Below are positions 17,295 through 25,726 of a stretch of 64,000 bases of DNA, piece after piece. This DNA comes from Caballeronia arvi (GTDB lineage: Bacteria; Pseudomonadota; Gammaproteobacteria; Burkholderiales; Burkholderiaceae): the NCBI RefSeq assembly GCF_001544695.2, contig NZ_FCOM02000011.1:1-64000 (forward strand). Direction: 5' to 3'. The notes beneath the pieces were generated by a model. The model ran no database searches. It was not told the origin of the DNA and was given only the letters and a program-made list of their open reading frames with translations. The translations under genes were made by a program, and so were the position numbers. Position 1 is the first letter of the stretch, and each line of letters opens with the position of its first letter.

Positions 17295-17315
17295 GGCGGC
17301 TTAAAGGCACGCCGT

Positions 17316-18317
17316 TTATTCCTGATACGACTTCCACGGAATGCCGCGGGCGTTGATCCCTTCCCACATCGCGACGTTGCATTGGTGCTTGTCCTCGTCG
17401 CTGCGCGGATGTATTTGATCCAGTTGCCCCGACGCTTGATGAAGCAAGCCGAGAAGTCCGCCTTCGAGCTGCGCCGGATTCGCGCCCCAGCGCAAATCGA
17501 TCTCCGATATGGCAACCCCGACGGAGCGATGCAGCGCCAGAGCGCCGTTCATGTCCAGGCCGGACTCGAGCGGATGCGCGTGAAGCATGCACAAGTTGGC
17601 GACATCATGCCCCGTCACCCGCGGGAAGAACGCTGGCAGGATGCGCGCATACAGGCGAATCTTGGCCTTGTACAACGCCAGCCGGTCCAGATTGAGCGAC
17701 GTCATGCCGCGATGAATCCGATAGCGGGTGAGCGCTTCCGGCAGATTCGCGAAGCGTGCGCCGCACAGCATGCAATCGAACCAGAAGCCGAGATCGTCGA
17801 CGATATCGAGATTCGGATCGTAGCGAATGCCGTGTCGCTGGACAAACTCGCGACGGAACATGGTGCTCGGATTGGCGATATAAGCGCAGGCAATCACGAA
17901 GCGCGCCTTGATGCTCGCGTCGTCGAGCGGGAACTCACTCAGGAAATCGTCCTCGTCGAAATGCCGGATCTGCGTGCCGATGACCGTGACATCCGGATGT
18001 GCATCGAGAAAACCTGCCTGCTTGCTCAGACGGCCCGGCTCTGCGATGTCGTCATGATCGATACGCGCGATGTATTCACCGCGGCACAAGTCGAAGGCCC
18101 GGTTCGCGTTGGCCGGACGCCCCTGATTCTGTTCGAGCGGAAAGATGCGGATGCGCGGATCGCTCAGGCTCCGCACGAGATCGAGAGTCGAGTCGGTGCT
18201 GGCGTCGTCGAGAACGAGAATCTCGAAGTCCGCGTCCTGACGCAGAAGCGACTGCAAGGTTTCGACTATGTGCTCCTGCGCATTGAATGTCGGGACGACT
18301 ACAGATACTTTCGGCAT
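17316..18317 (-). CDS. family 2 glycosyltransferase
   Basis: A 333-residue GT-A glycosyltransferase beginning MPKVSVVVPTFNAQEHIVET, with EILVLDDASTDSTLDL, GEYIARIDHDDIAEPGRL (the DXD-like metal site) and VDDLGFWFDCMLCGARFA in the acceptor half. No membrane segment is seen, so it probably acts at the cytoplasmic face on a polysaccharide or lipid-linked acceptor. It is convergent with the TonB receptor (22-base gap) and has no glycan-gene neighbours, so its product is unknown. Confidence 0.85.
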   Translation of the reverse strand: MPKVSVVVPTFNAQEHIVETLQSLLRQDADFEILVLDDASTDSTLDLVRSLSDPRIRIFPLEQNQGRPANANRAFDLCRGEYIARIDHDDIAEPGRLSKQAGFLDAHPDVTVIGTQIRHFDEDDFLSEFPLDDASIKARFVIACAYIANPSTMFRREFVQRHGIRYDPNLDIVDDLGFWFDCMLCGARFANLPEALTRYRIHRGMTSLNLDRLALYKAKIRLYARILPAFFPRVTGHDVANLCMLHAHPLESGLDMNGALALHRSVGVAISEIDLRWGANPAQLEGGLLGLLHQASGQLDQIHPRSDEDKHQCNVAMWEGINARGIPWKSYQE

Positions 18318-18456
18318 GGTTCGGTCGGGCGTGAGCGGATCAGGTCACTGATTATGCGCGCGCCGTGGATGCGAGTTGTGAAATAAGGTTCACAGCACCG
18401 ATACTATCAGCCGACGCAAAACGCGCTCCATCGCGCTTTGCGAAACAACGCGCGGC

Positions 18457-18487
18457 TTAAAAAGAAATGGCCGCGCGAGGCGGCCAT
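18457..18487 (-). terminator. rho-independent terminator after the beta-propeller gene
   Basis: Read on the minus strand, ATGGCCGC-CTCGC-GCGGCCAT forms an 8-bp stem (18467-18487), followed by a TTTCTTTTT run (18458-18466). It lies 24 bases past the stop of the beta-propeller gene. Confidence 0.8.
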
Positions 18488-18511
18488 CGTTGGAACCGAA
18501 AATCGCGCGCC

Positions 18512-19588
18512 TCAACGCCCCTCGATCGACCCCGCACTCGCCGGATATGTGACGATGCCCCACGCGAGCGGCAGGTCGCCGATCTGCTTGACCTCTTTAT
18601 AGTTCGATCCGTCGAGCACATAGACCGCGTTCGAGCGCCCGCACGCGAGCAGCAGTTTCGAGCCGTCCGGCGTAAAGCTGAAGTGCCAGCAGCGCTGTCC
18701 GACGGGCACATCCTGCATGTGCTCATACGTGGCGCCGTCGAACACCTGCAGCGTCTTGTCGCGCGATGCGGCCACCAGAAGCCGCTTGCCCGAAGGATCG
18801 AACGAGACACCATAAGGGCCCGTCTTCGTATCGACGGTCTTCACAGTCTTCAGACTGCCGCCATCGAGCACGACGAACTTGTTCGCGTTCTCCAGCGTCA
18901 CCACGTATTGCTTGCCGTTCGGCGATACCTTGATGCCGCGCGGACGCGAGCCCTTCGCGAGCTTCACCGTGCGCACCGGCTTGCCCGTGCCGACGCGATA
19001 CACCGACACCGTGTCGTCGCCTTCGTTGGTCACGAGAATCAGCTTGCCATCGGGCGAAAATTCGACGCCCTCGGTCTCGTGCCCGCTCTTGACGGAATGC
19101 GTGACCTTCAGCGTTTTCAAGTCGACGATGGCGATCTCGGCGGGCGGCGAGTTCGCGTCGTCATCGTCCTTTTCGGGTTCGCCGGGCTTCGGCGGGCCGC
19201 CGCTTTCCCCCGGTTCGTAAGTCACGTAGGCATAGCCGCCGAACACGCGCACGAACTCCGGATTCTTGCCGATCTTCACGCGTCGCACCGCCTTGCCCGT
19301 CGACGTATCGATCTCCGACAGATCGCTCGTCCCCTTGTTCGCCACATAAAGCCGCGTGCCGTCCTTGTTCAGCGACAGGCCGCGCGGGCCGTCCTTGCCG
19401 AAGTCCCAGGTCTTCGAGAGCGAAAGGTTCTCCAGATCAATGACGCCGACGCCCGCGTTCTCGGTGGTCACGTAGGCGGTCGGCGCGGCGGCGTGCGCGA
19501 CGCTCGCAGCGCTTGCGGCGGCCAGTGCGAGCGATGGCGCGATGAACGACGCGCAGGCAATGCGCGCCGCCTTGAATCTGACTTGCAT
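18512..19588 (-). CDS. PQQ-associated YVTN-type beta-propeller protein, secreted
   Basis: A 358-residue protein with a signal peptide ending near AHAAA and repeated blade motifs of the YVTN/SMP-30 type (TAYVTTENAGVGVIDL, RLYVANKGTSDLSEID, LILVTNEGDDTVSVYR, LLLACGRSNAVYVLDG). This matches the periplasmic beta-propeller proteins that accompany PQQ-dependent catabolism genes. Start ATG 19588 follows GGAGACGACC. A Pro/Gly/Asp-rich insertion (PGEPEKDDDDANSPP, around residues 150-170) interrupts one blade and could be a metal-binding or flexible loop. Role unknown: electron-carrier accessory or dehydrogenase assembly are possibilities. Confidence 0.82.
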   Translation of the reverse strand: MQVRFKAARIACASFIAPSLALAAASAASVAHAAAPTAYVTTENAGVGVIDLENLSLSKTWDFGKDGPRGLSLNKDGTRLYVANKGTSDLSEIDTSTGKAVRRVKIGKNPEFVRVFGGYAYVTYEPGESGGPPKPGEPEKDDDDANSPPAEIAIVDLKTLKVTHSVKSGHETEGVEFSPDGKLILVTNEGDDTVSVYRVGTGKPVRTVKLAKGSRPRGIKVSPNGKQYVVTLENANKFVVLDGGSLKTVKTVDTKTGPYGVSFDPSGKRLLVAASRDKTLQVFDGATYEHMQDVPVGQRCWHFSFTPDGSKLLLACGRSNAVYVLDGSNYKEVKQIGDLPLAWGIVTYPASAGSIEGR

Positions 19589-19759
19589 GGTCGTCTCCAG
19601 CGGTTTCGTGTGGCTTGTTCGAGTTCGTGTGGACGCGCGCGCGCGGCGCATCGCACCGCGCGCGTGCCTGCAAGTCCAACTTAGCCCAATCGACCGCGCG
19701 CTGGCAACGGCATCGGCCGGGAGAAATTCCCGAATTCATGCGATGGATGTGCCACGCAT

Positions 19760-20287
19760 TCAGCGCGTCGCGTTCGGATCGTTCGCGAGCAGGTCGACGA
19801 GCGCCTTCGCGCCGCGCCGCCACGAGAGGTCGGTGTTGCCGCGGATATCGACCGAGCGCTGAAAGAGCGTCGCGCCCGTGGCCGCATCTTCGACGCGCAG
19901 GTTCATGTTGAGAATGAGATTGCTGATCTTCTGCACCCAGCACACACCGACGCGCGACGCATCGAGCTGCTTCGCCACGCGCAGCTCGCAACCGTTGCAC
20001 GTGCTCATGTCCTGCGTGCGTTGCAGCGACGCGATGAGGTCGCCCGCCTTCGCATTGTCAGCGACGCGAAAGAGCGCGCGCTCGCGCAGATCGTCGCGCA
20101 ATGCGCCGCTCACCATCCTCAGGCGCTCGGACTGGATGCGATCGATTTCGGCGTCGTTGTAGGCGGCGTTGTCGTCGATGAGCGTGCAATCGAGCATTGC
20201 GATCGACTGCGATGCGCTCTGCGCCAGCGCGCCGCTCATGACGATGGCGAGCGTCATTGCGAGCATCGCGCGAAGTGTGTGGATCAT
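19760..20287 (-). CDS. DUF2380-like secreted protein
   Basis: About 175 residues with a signal peptide (MLAMTLAIVMSGALAQ). The body contains four cysteines, LDCTLIDD, STCNGCELRV (a CX2C pair) and VGVCWVQK, and ends in DLSWRRGAKALVDLL. Homologues of this type accompany quinoprotein gene sets. ATG 20287 is preferred because GAGG lies about 8 bases upstream; ATG 20293 is too close to it. It is followed on the same strand, 171 bases later, by the beta-propeller gene, suggesting a shared transcript. Function is not known. Confidence 0.7.
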   Translation of the reverse strand: MIHTLRAMLAMTLAIVMSGALAQSASQSIAMLDCTLIDDNAAYNDAEIDRIQSERLRMVSGALRDDLRERALFRVADNAKAGDLIASLQRTQDMSTCNGCELRVAKQLDASRVGVCWVQKISNLILNMNLRVEDAATGATLFQRSVDIRGNTDLSWRRGAKALVDLLANDPNATR

Positions 20288-20475
20288 GGTCATGGCCTCG
20301 ATGGTGTGCGGCTGCGTGCGCCAACAGCAGACCGCATACCGTTCGCGCGCATCCAACATACCGGCGGCGAACGCTGCGATCAAGCGGCGCGTCGCATGAA
20401 GCGGCGATGCCGTGAGCCAAGACCCGCAAGCCTCGCGCGCGCCTATGCGCGGGCGCGCACATTCATCGCATGAAA

Positions 20476-20491
20476 TGGCATGACGCTTGCA
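20476..20491 (+). promoter_or_regulatory. sigma-54 (RpoN) promoter, -24/-12
   Basis: TGGCATGACGCTTGCA matches the sigma-54 consensus TGGCACG-N4-TTGCA at all positions but one, with the required GG/GC spacing of 10 bases. Transcription would start near 20502, leaving a leader of about 55 bases before ATG 20557. A GC-rich inverted repeat (GCGCGCGCC / GGCGCGC, about 20436-20458) just upstream might bind an activator, although enhancer sites usually lie further away. Confidence 0.75.
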
Positions 20492-20556
20492 AAAAATTCC
20501 CGGGAGCATGTGCCGTGCTCGACACGCCTGAATTTACCCAAGCCAGGAGAACCATC

Positions 20557-20766
20557 ATGAAACGCATGCTGATCATCGAAGACCTGAAGGCCGGTCCCGG
20601 GGACACCAACGACGCTTCGCTCACGCCAGCGCAGATGAAGCGCATCGTCGGCGGCCGCGCGGTGCTCGCCACCGTCGACGGTCGCGGCTACGCGACCATC
20701 GACGACTGGGACATCAACCTTGCGATCTTCGAAGGCAGCATCAAGGGCAGCGAACGCGATAACTGA
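20557..20766 (+). CDS. 69-residue peptide with double-glycine motif
   Basis: MKRMLIIEDLKAGPGDTNDA begins a 69-residue protein; CCAGGAGA precedes ATG 20557. LTPAQMKRIVGG (residues 22-33) resembles the double-glycine leader end of class II bacteriocins and other exported peptides. The part after GG, residues 34-69, is Gly/Asp-rich with a single Trp and no Cys, Ser or Thr clusters of a lanthipeptide kind. It is driven by a strong sigma-54 promoter. No C39-peptidase exporter or modification enzyme lies nearby. It might be an exported peptide, or a small regulatory protein whose GG is incidental. Confidence 0.7.
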   Translation: MKRMLIIEDLKAGPGDTNDASLTPAQMKRIVGGRAVLATVDGRGYATIDDWDINLAIFEGSIKGSERDN

Positions 20767-20782
20767 AGCAGACACGCGCCGG

Positions 20783-20808
20783 GCACGCATCGTTCGCGCG
20801 ATGCGTGC
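20783..20808. terminator. hairpin between convergent genes
   Basis: GCACGCATCG (20783-20792) pairs perfectly with CGATGCGTGC (20799-20808) across a 6-base loop. It sits between the stop of the GG-motif peptide and the stop of the SulP gene. There is no U-tract on either strand, so it may be a weak bidirectional terminator or an RNA 3'-end stabiliser. Confidence 0.5.
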
Positions 20809-23088
20809 TCACGACGCCGCGCGCAATGCTTCGTCCGCGACGGCGAGCCGCGACGCCATCATCTTCACGACGAAGCGATGCCACTCCTGCGCGGTCAACG
20901 GATCCTCGAGCTCGAGCTTGCGCAAGGCCGCGAGCGTGAGGCGCCGCAAGCGCGCGGGCTCGTCGGCGACGACATCCGCGCTGCGCGGCGCGTGCGTATA
21001 GACCGCCATCTCGCCGATGATCGTGCCCGGCCCGAACGAGCGCAGCCGCACCGAGCGGCCGTCCGCGAGCGGCAGCGACACGGTCACGCGCCCTTCCTCG
21101 ACGATATAGAGCGCATCGCCCGCATCGCCGCGCCGAAAGAGCGCCTCGCCCGCGCCGACATCGCAGACATCGAGCCAGTTGGCAAGGCCTTCGAGCGCGT
21201 GCGCGGTGAAATGCGGCGCGAGCATTGCGCGGAAATCGCCGGATGGCGCGCACGGCTCGGACGCGCGCGCCAACGCCGAGAGCTGCCGCGCCTCGATCCA
21301 TTCGAGCCCGGCATCGAGCGTCTCGAACTCGTGAATGCCGAGTGCAAGCGCACCCGTGCGCATGAGCCGCACGCGCGAATTGCGCGGCAGCGCGGTCAGC
21401 ACGAGTTCCGCGCCGATCGCCGCGCACGCCTGACGCAGCTTCACAAAGGCGAGCGATACGGACGCGTCCATACCGTTGGTCCATGCGAAATCGAGCACGA
21501 CATAGCGCACCGGACGCGGGCCGTGCGAGCGAATGCGTTCGCGAATGCGCTGCAGCATCGAGTTTGCCGAGCCGAAAAAGAGAAACCCTTGCAGGCAGAC
21601 GCCGCAGATCTCGTCACCGCGATCGATCAGAAAACGCGTCTCCTCGATGCTGCGCTCGACATTCGACGTGCGCGTGCGGCCGTCGAACTCCATGCGCACG
21701 CAACCTGCGCGGCCATACAGCAGGGCGAACGTGACGCACGCCGCGACCACGCCCGCGACGACGCCCGCGATCACGCCGTAGAACGCGATGACCGCGAGAA
21801 TCAGCGGCACGAGCACATACTCGTGCCACGCGAGCTTGCGATACGCGCCGACGAGCCAGTCCATCATGAGGCGCAAGCCCATGTAGATCTGCATGCCGAC
21901 GAGCACGGGCACGGGAAACAGCGACACGAGATCGGGCGAGGCGATCAGCACGAAGAGGCACGCGAGTGCGGCGAACACGCCCGCGGCGCGGCTCGTCGCA
22001 CCGGCGCGCGCGTTGAGCATCGAGCGGTTGTACGACTGATAGCCGACCATGCCGCCGAAGAGCCCGCTCGCGATATTCGCGAGGCCCGCGGCGCGCATCT
22101 CGCGATTCAGGTCGATGTCCTGGCCGGTCGCCGCGCCCATCGCCGTCGAGTTCATGATGATCGTGATCGCCGACACCGACGTGACGATGAGCGTCTCGGG
22201 CATATGCGCGACGATCGCGCGCCAGTCGATCTCGCCATGCGCGAGCGATGACGGCAGATGCAGCTCCGGAATGTGCAGCGCGTGCACCGGCACATGCTGA
22301 AGCAGGAGGCCCAGGTCGCGCGCTTCGTCGGGCGAGATGCCGGCGACGCGCAACAGCGCATAGAAGAGCGCGATGCCGATGGCAAGCGTGATCGGCAACG
22401 CGGCCGAATGGCGCCACGTGCGCGCGAGGATCGTCGCGAGCGCGCCGACGAAGAGCGCGGGCGCCCACGCGAGCCAGTGCAGATGCACGAGCCGCGGCAG
22501 CGTATGCCAGTCGAGCGCGACGCCCGTCAGCACGCGAAACGCGCCCGCGATCAACAGATAGCCCGTGCCCGCGAGAAACCCGCCCATCACCGGATAGGGC
22601 AGGAATTGCAGCGAGCGGCTGCGTTTCGATGAACCGATCGCGAAGAGAATCAGCCCCGTCACGAGCGAGCACAAGGCGATGGCGACGAGCACCGTCAGCA
22701 GAATGACCGTGGGCGTGCCGCCGTTCGCGCGCACGCTGCTCGCGACGCCCGCCGCGACGCCGACGAGAAACGCCGTCGCGTTGCTGTCCGGCCCGCCGAT
22801 GTTCATGCGCATCGAACTCGTCAGCGCGATGACGAACGCCGTGACGATGCAGCTCACGAGCGCGGTCGGCACGCCGAGCTCCGCATAGCGCGCGAGATCG
22901 GCACTGAAGATGAGTGTGCCGAGACTCATCGCGTAGCACAGCATGACGAGCGTGGACACGGTGCCTGCGGTGACGTCGCCGACGAGCGCGGTCGCGCGCG
23001 GCATGGCGCGCGCAATGACCGTGCGATGTGTCGTGGCTGGCTTCACGGCGCCTCCCGGAACGGGAAAACGGCTGACAGGTGCGCTCAA
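20809..23088 (-). CDS. SulP-family transporter with STAS and cyclic-nucleotide-binding domains
   Basis: A 759-residue inner-membrane protein. Residues about 30-440 form the multi-helix SulP core (YAMSLGTLIFSADL, GGPDSNATAFLVG, PYPVMGGFLAGTGYLL, GGMVGYQSYNRSMLNARAG). A STAS domain follows (VRYVVLDFAWTNGMDASVSL, about 500-590) and then a cyclic-nucleotide-binding fold (ALFRRGDAGDALYIVEEGRVTV, GPGTIIGEMAVYTHAPRSADV, about 625-735). SulP proteins carry sulfate, bicarbonate or dicarboxylates; the last domain suggests gating by cAMP or cyclic di-GMP, though classic PRAA-type phosphate-cassette residues are only partly kept (PRSADV). The start near 23088 is the furthest upstream; start choice is uncertain. 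Confidence 0.88.
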   Translation of the reverse strand: MSAPVSRFPVPGGAVKPATTHRTVIARAMPRATALVGDVTAGTVSTLVMLCYAMSLGTLIFSADLARYAELGVPTALVSCIVTAFVIALTSSMRMNIGGPDSNATAFLVGVAAGVASSVRANGGTPTVILLTVLVAIALCSLVTGLILFAIGSSKRSRSLQFLPYPVMGGFLAGTGYLLIAGAFRVLTGVALDWHTLPRLVHLHWLAWAPALFVGALATILARTWRHSAALPITLAIGIALFYALLRVAGISPDEARDLGLLLQHVPVHALHIPELHLPSSLAHGEIDWRAIVAHMPETLIVTSVSAITIIMNSTAMGAATGQDIDLNREMRAAGLANIASGLFGGMVGYQSYNRSMLNARAGATSRAAGVFAALACLFVLIASPDLVSLFPVPVLVGMQIYMGLRLMMDWLVGAYRKLAWHEYVLVPLILAVIAFYGVIAGVVAGVVAACVTFALLYGRAGCVRMEFDGRTRTSNVERSIEETRFLIDRGDEICGVCLQGFLFFGSANSMLQRIRERIRSHGPRPVRYVVLDFAWTNGMDASVSLAFVKLRQACAAIGAELVLTALPRNSRVRLMRTGALALGIHEFETLDAGLEWIEARQLSALARASEPCAPSGDFRAMLAPHFTAHALEGLANWLDVCDVGAGEALFRRGDAGDALYIVEEGRVTVSLPLADGRSVRLRSFGPGTIIGEMAVYTHAPRSADVVADEPARLRRLTLAALRKLELEDPLTAQEWHRFVVKMMASRLAVADEALRAAS

Positions 23089-23207
23089 AAGATGCGCTCG
23101 AAGTGCGCGGGAAAGTATCCGCCGCGCGCGAGAACGCTGTCAATTTTCGCGCGACATCGGCCTACACTGGAAGCTGCCGCCACGTCTTTCGTCAGACATG
23201 AACGATC

Positions 23208-24299
23208 ATGCGCCCTCTTCTCTTTGCGATGTTGCTGCTGTTGGTCGCGTCGTCGGCGTGCGCGCAGGATCATGAACGCAGCGGCGATGTCGTCATCGGC
23301 GAATTTCGTTTCGAGGATGGCAGCGTGCTGCCGCAACTGAAACTGCATTACGTGACGCTCGGAGAGCCCGCGCGCGATGCGAGCGGCGGCATCGTCAACG
23401 CCGTATTGCTGCTGCACGACACCATCGCGTCGAGCCGCGCATATCTCACCGCCGACATGCGCCGGCAACTCTTCGCGCCGGGCGCGCCGCTCGATGCCGC
23501 GCGCTATTACATCGTGATTCCGGATGCGATCGGCCACGGCGCGTCCGCCAAGCCGAGCGACGGCCTGCGCATGGACTTCCCGCATTACGGCTATCGCGAC
23601 ATGGTCGAGGCGCAATATCGGCTCGTCACCGAAGGGCTGCATATCGCACATCTGCGGCTCGTGCTCGGCACGGCGATGGGCGGCATGCACGCGTGGCTCT
23701 GGGGCGAACGCCATCCCGCGATGATGGACGCGCTCATGCCCGTTGCGAGCGTGCCCGTCGCGATCGCGGGACGCAATGCGTTCTGGCGCAGGATGATCGT
23801 CGCGGCGATCCAGCGCGATCCCGAATGGAACGATGGCCGCTACAGCGAGCCGCCCATCGCGTGGCTGCGCGCGATGCCAGTCTTCACGCTGATGACCGAG
23901 AACCCGGTGCGCATGAACGATGCAGCGCCGGACGGCGAGCGTGCGGTCTGGTACTACGATGCGTCGGTGTATCGCGCGCGCGGGCTGGATGCGAACGACA
24001 CGCTCTATGCCTTCGATGCGTCGCGCGACTACGATCCCGAGCCGGACCTCGCGCGCATCGAGGCGCGCGTGCTGGCCGTGAACTTCGCCGACGATCTCAC
24101 GACGCCCGCCGATACCAACGCGATGCAGCGCGTGCTGCCGGGCATCGCGCGTGCTCGTTATGTCGAAGTGCCGGAAAGCGATCAGACGTACGGCACGCAG
24201 AGCATCGCGCATCCGGCGCTGTGGCAGCGCTACATCGACGAGTTGTTTAAGAGCGCGCCGCCGCGCACGGCGGTGGATTCATCGCGCCAACAAGAGTAA
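23208..24299 (+). CDS. MetX-like alpha/beta hydrolase, apparently catalytically dead
   Basis: A 363-residue secreted protein (signal peptide MRPLLFAMLLLLVASSACAQ) related to homoserine acetyltransferase-like alpha/beta hydrolases (LKLHYVTLGEPARDASGGIVNAVL, IPDAIGHGASAKPSDGLRM). The nucleophile elbow reads LGTAMGGMHAW: the expected Ser is Ala156 (codon GCG, 23673-23675). The C-terminal region expected to give the catalytic His reads SDQTYGTQS, with Tyr where GHGT-like motifs have His. The acid region NFADDLTTP remains. It may be a binding protein or pseudoenzyme. Divergent from the SulP gene. Confidence 0.82.
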   Translation: MRPLLFAMLLLLVASSACAQDHERSGDVVIGEFRFEDGSVLPQLKLHYVTLGEPARDASGGIVNAVLLLHDTIASSRAYLTADMRRQLFAPGAPLDAARYYIVIPDAIGHGASAKPSDGLRMDFPHYGYRDMVEAQYRLVTEGLHIAHLRLVLGTAMGGMHAWLWGERHPAMMDALMPVASVPVAIAGRNAFWRRMIVAAIQRDPEWNDGRYSEPPIAWLRAMPVFTLMTENPVRMNDAAPDGERAVWYYDASVYRARGLDANDTLYAFDASRDYDPEPDLARIEARVLAVNFADDLTTPADTNAMQRVLPGIARARYVEVPESDQTYGTQSIAHPALWQRYIDELFKSAPPRTAVDSSRQQE

Positions 24300-24336
24300 C
24301 GTTGATTCGCGAGCGAACACTACAAAGGAGGCGATC

Positions 24337-24660
24337 ATGCCCGACGATCCCGCTCAATGGCATGTCTTCGATTACGAAGGATTCCAGATCCACGTGCTGC
24401 CGCAACTGAAGCCGACGCCCGAGCACGCGCCGCCGAGCAAGGCGGAGCGCTACGTGTATATCGGTCATGTGTGCAGGCCCGGCGCCGACGCGAACGCGCC
24501 CGGTGAAGCGGTGCATTTTCACGCCGATGGCGACGACGCCTACAAGACCGCGGAGGACGCCGTGGACGATGCGCGGCATATCGGCAGAAGCATCATCGAT
24601 GGCACGCATCCGGATCTTTCGGTATTGCCGCTCGTATCGCATCAACATCATTCCGGATGA
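24337..24660 (+). CDS. hypothetical protein, 107 residues
   Basis: AAAGGAGG lies 5-6 bases before ATG 24337, a strong start; the frame's upstream extension to 24151 is Arg-rich and not coding. The protein is hydrophilic and His-rich (GEAVHFHADGDDAYKTAED, SHQHHSG) with no signal peptide or membrane segment. It may be a small cytoplasmic stress or binding protein. Its stop overlaps the next gene by ATGA (24657-24660), so the two are co-translated. I do not recognise the family. Confidence 0.75.
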   Translation: MPDDPAQWHVFDYEGFQIHVLPQLKPTPEHAPPSKAERYVYIGHVCRPGADANAPGEAVHFHADGDDAYKTAEDAVDDARHIGRSIIDGTHPDLSVLPLVSHQHHSG

Positions 24661-25040
24661 GCGGCGAGCATCGGCAAGACGGCGGCGACGCGCACGTCGA
24701 AGCCTTGAGCGCGATCACGCTCGCGACGCACGACATGCCGCGCGCGGTGCGCTTCTATGAAGCGCTCGGCTTTCGCATGCTTTATGGCGGCGCGAACGAG
24801 GCCTTCACTTCGTTCGCGCTCGGCACTTCGTATCTCAATCTCACCAGCGAGACGCACGGCCCGATCCAGTTCTGGGGCCGCGTCATCATCTACGTGTCCG
24901 ACGTGGACGCGTTCTATCGGAAGGTAGTGGCGCACGGCATCCAGCCGCAATTCGCGCCGCGCGATGCGCCCTGGAACGAGCGCTACTTCCATCTCACCGA
25001 TCCCGACGGTCACGAACTGAGCTTCGCACGCCCGCTTTAA
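24657..25040 (+). CDS. VOC-superfamily (glyoxalase/dioxygenase-like) protein
   Basis: A 127-residue single-module VOC protein: ALSAITLATHDMPRAVRFYEAL opens the first beta-alpha-beta-beta-beta unit and FHLTDPDGHELSFARP closes the second, the usual metal-ligand positions at the ends. Members include glyoxalase I, fosfomycin-resistance proteins and dioxygenases; the substrate cannot be read from the sequence. Start ATG overlaps the stop of the preceding hypothetical gene, implying a two-gene unit. Confidence 0.85.
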   Translation: MSGEHRQDGGDAHVEALSAITLATHDMPRAVRFYEALGFRMLYGGANEAFTSFALGTSYLNLTSETHGPIQFWGRVIIYVSDVDAFYRKVVAHGIQPQFAPRDAPWNERYFHLTDPDGHELSFARPL

Positions 25041-25385
25041 CGCGCACGGCGCAGGCACGAGATTCGCTTAAAAGCGAGTGACGGGTAGCGTACGCATTGG
25101 CCCTTTCATATGACCGATCGCGCACATACCGTCGCATCGCGTTGCACGAGGATAAGTCCATAGCGTTATGCGTCTTGCATGAAGGAAGCATGGCAGAAAG
25201 ACGCGTAAAAGCTCGCTGTTGCTATTTCGCAAAAACGGGCACTGCGCATGGAATCCAGGCGTAGAGTTAAAGTGCTTTCTCAGGAACGTGATGCGTCGCG
25301 GCAGGGGTTTCATCGAACGGGGCTTTAAACATTGGCGCGTTGTGCCGATAACCCGATCATGAATGTCGCGTGCAGGAGACTGAAA
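25041..25385. other. intergenic region without recognised genes
   Basis: This 345-base stretch follows the VOC gene. I see no long open frame with a credible start, no terminator hairpin with a T-run and no RNA gene. It probably carries the promoter of the small gene at 25386. Confidence 0.5.
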
Positions 25386-25634
25386 ATGAAATGCGCGAAC
25401 GAGCGATCCCTTCGCTACCAGGTGGACAAATGGCTCGCACCGGGCAGTGTTCCGGTGCATGTGAGGCAGTTCAGCCGCACGCGTTCGGACGGACGCCGCT
25501 ATGTCTGCGTCGAGGCGTTGCATGGGGCGGCAGCCAGAGCACTGTTCTTCTTCCGTCACGATGACGGACACTGGTGTGTCTATCCGCCCGCGCCGAAGCG
25601 ACACAACATGCGCGGCGAACGACTCGCGGCCTGA
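25386..25634 (+). CDS. small hypothetical protein, 82 residues
   Basis: MKCANERSLRYQVDKWLAPG starts a basic, Arg/His-rich protein with RRYVCVEALHG and FFFRHDDGHWCVYPP. CAGGAG lies about 10 bases before ATG 25386. It has no signal peptide or membrane segment. Its aromatic-rich core suggests a small folded domain. I do not recognise the family, and function is unknown. Confidence 0.6.
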   Translation: MKCANERSLRYQVDKWLAPGSVPVHVRQFSRTRSDGRRYVCVEALHGAAARALFFFRHDDGHWCVYPPAPKRHNMRGERLAA

Positions 25635-25726
25635 TTCAACGCATCTTCAGGACAGACACTTCGATCCGATTCCGTTTTTAGCCGCCCCGCTCAGAGACAG
25701 GGCGTTCCTCGCGAAGCAGTTGATAA

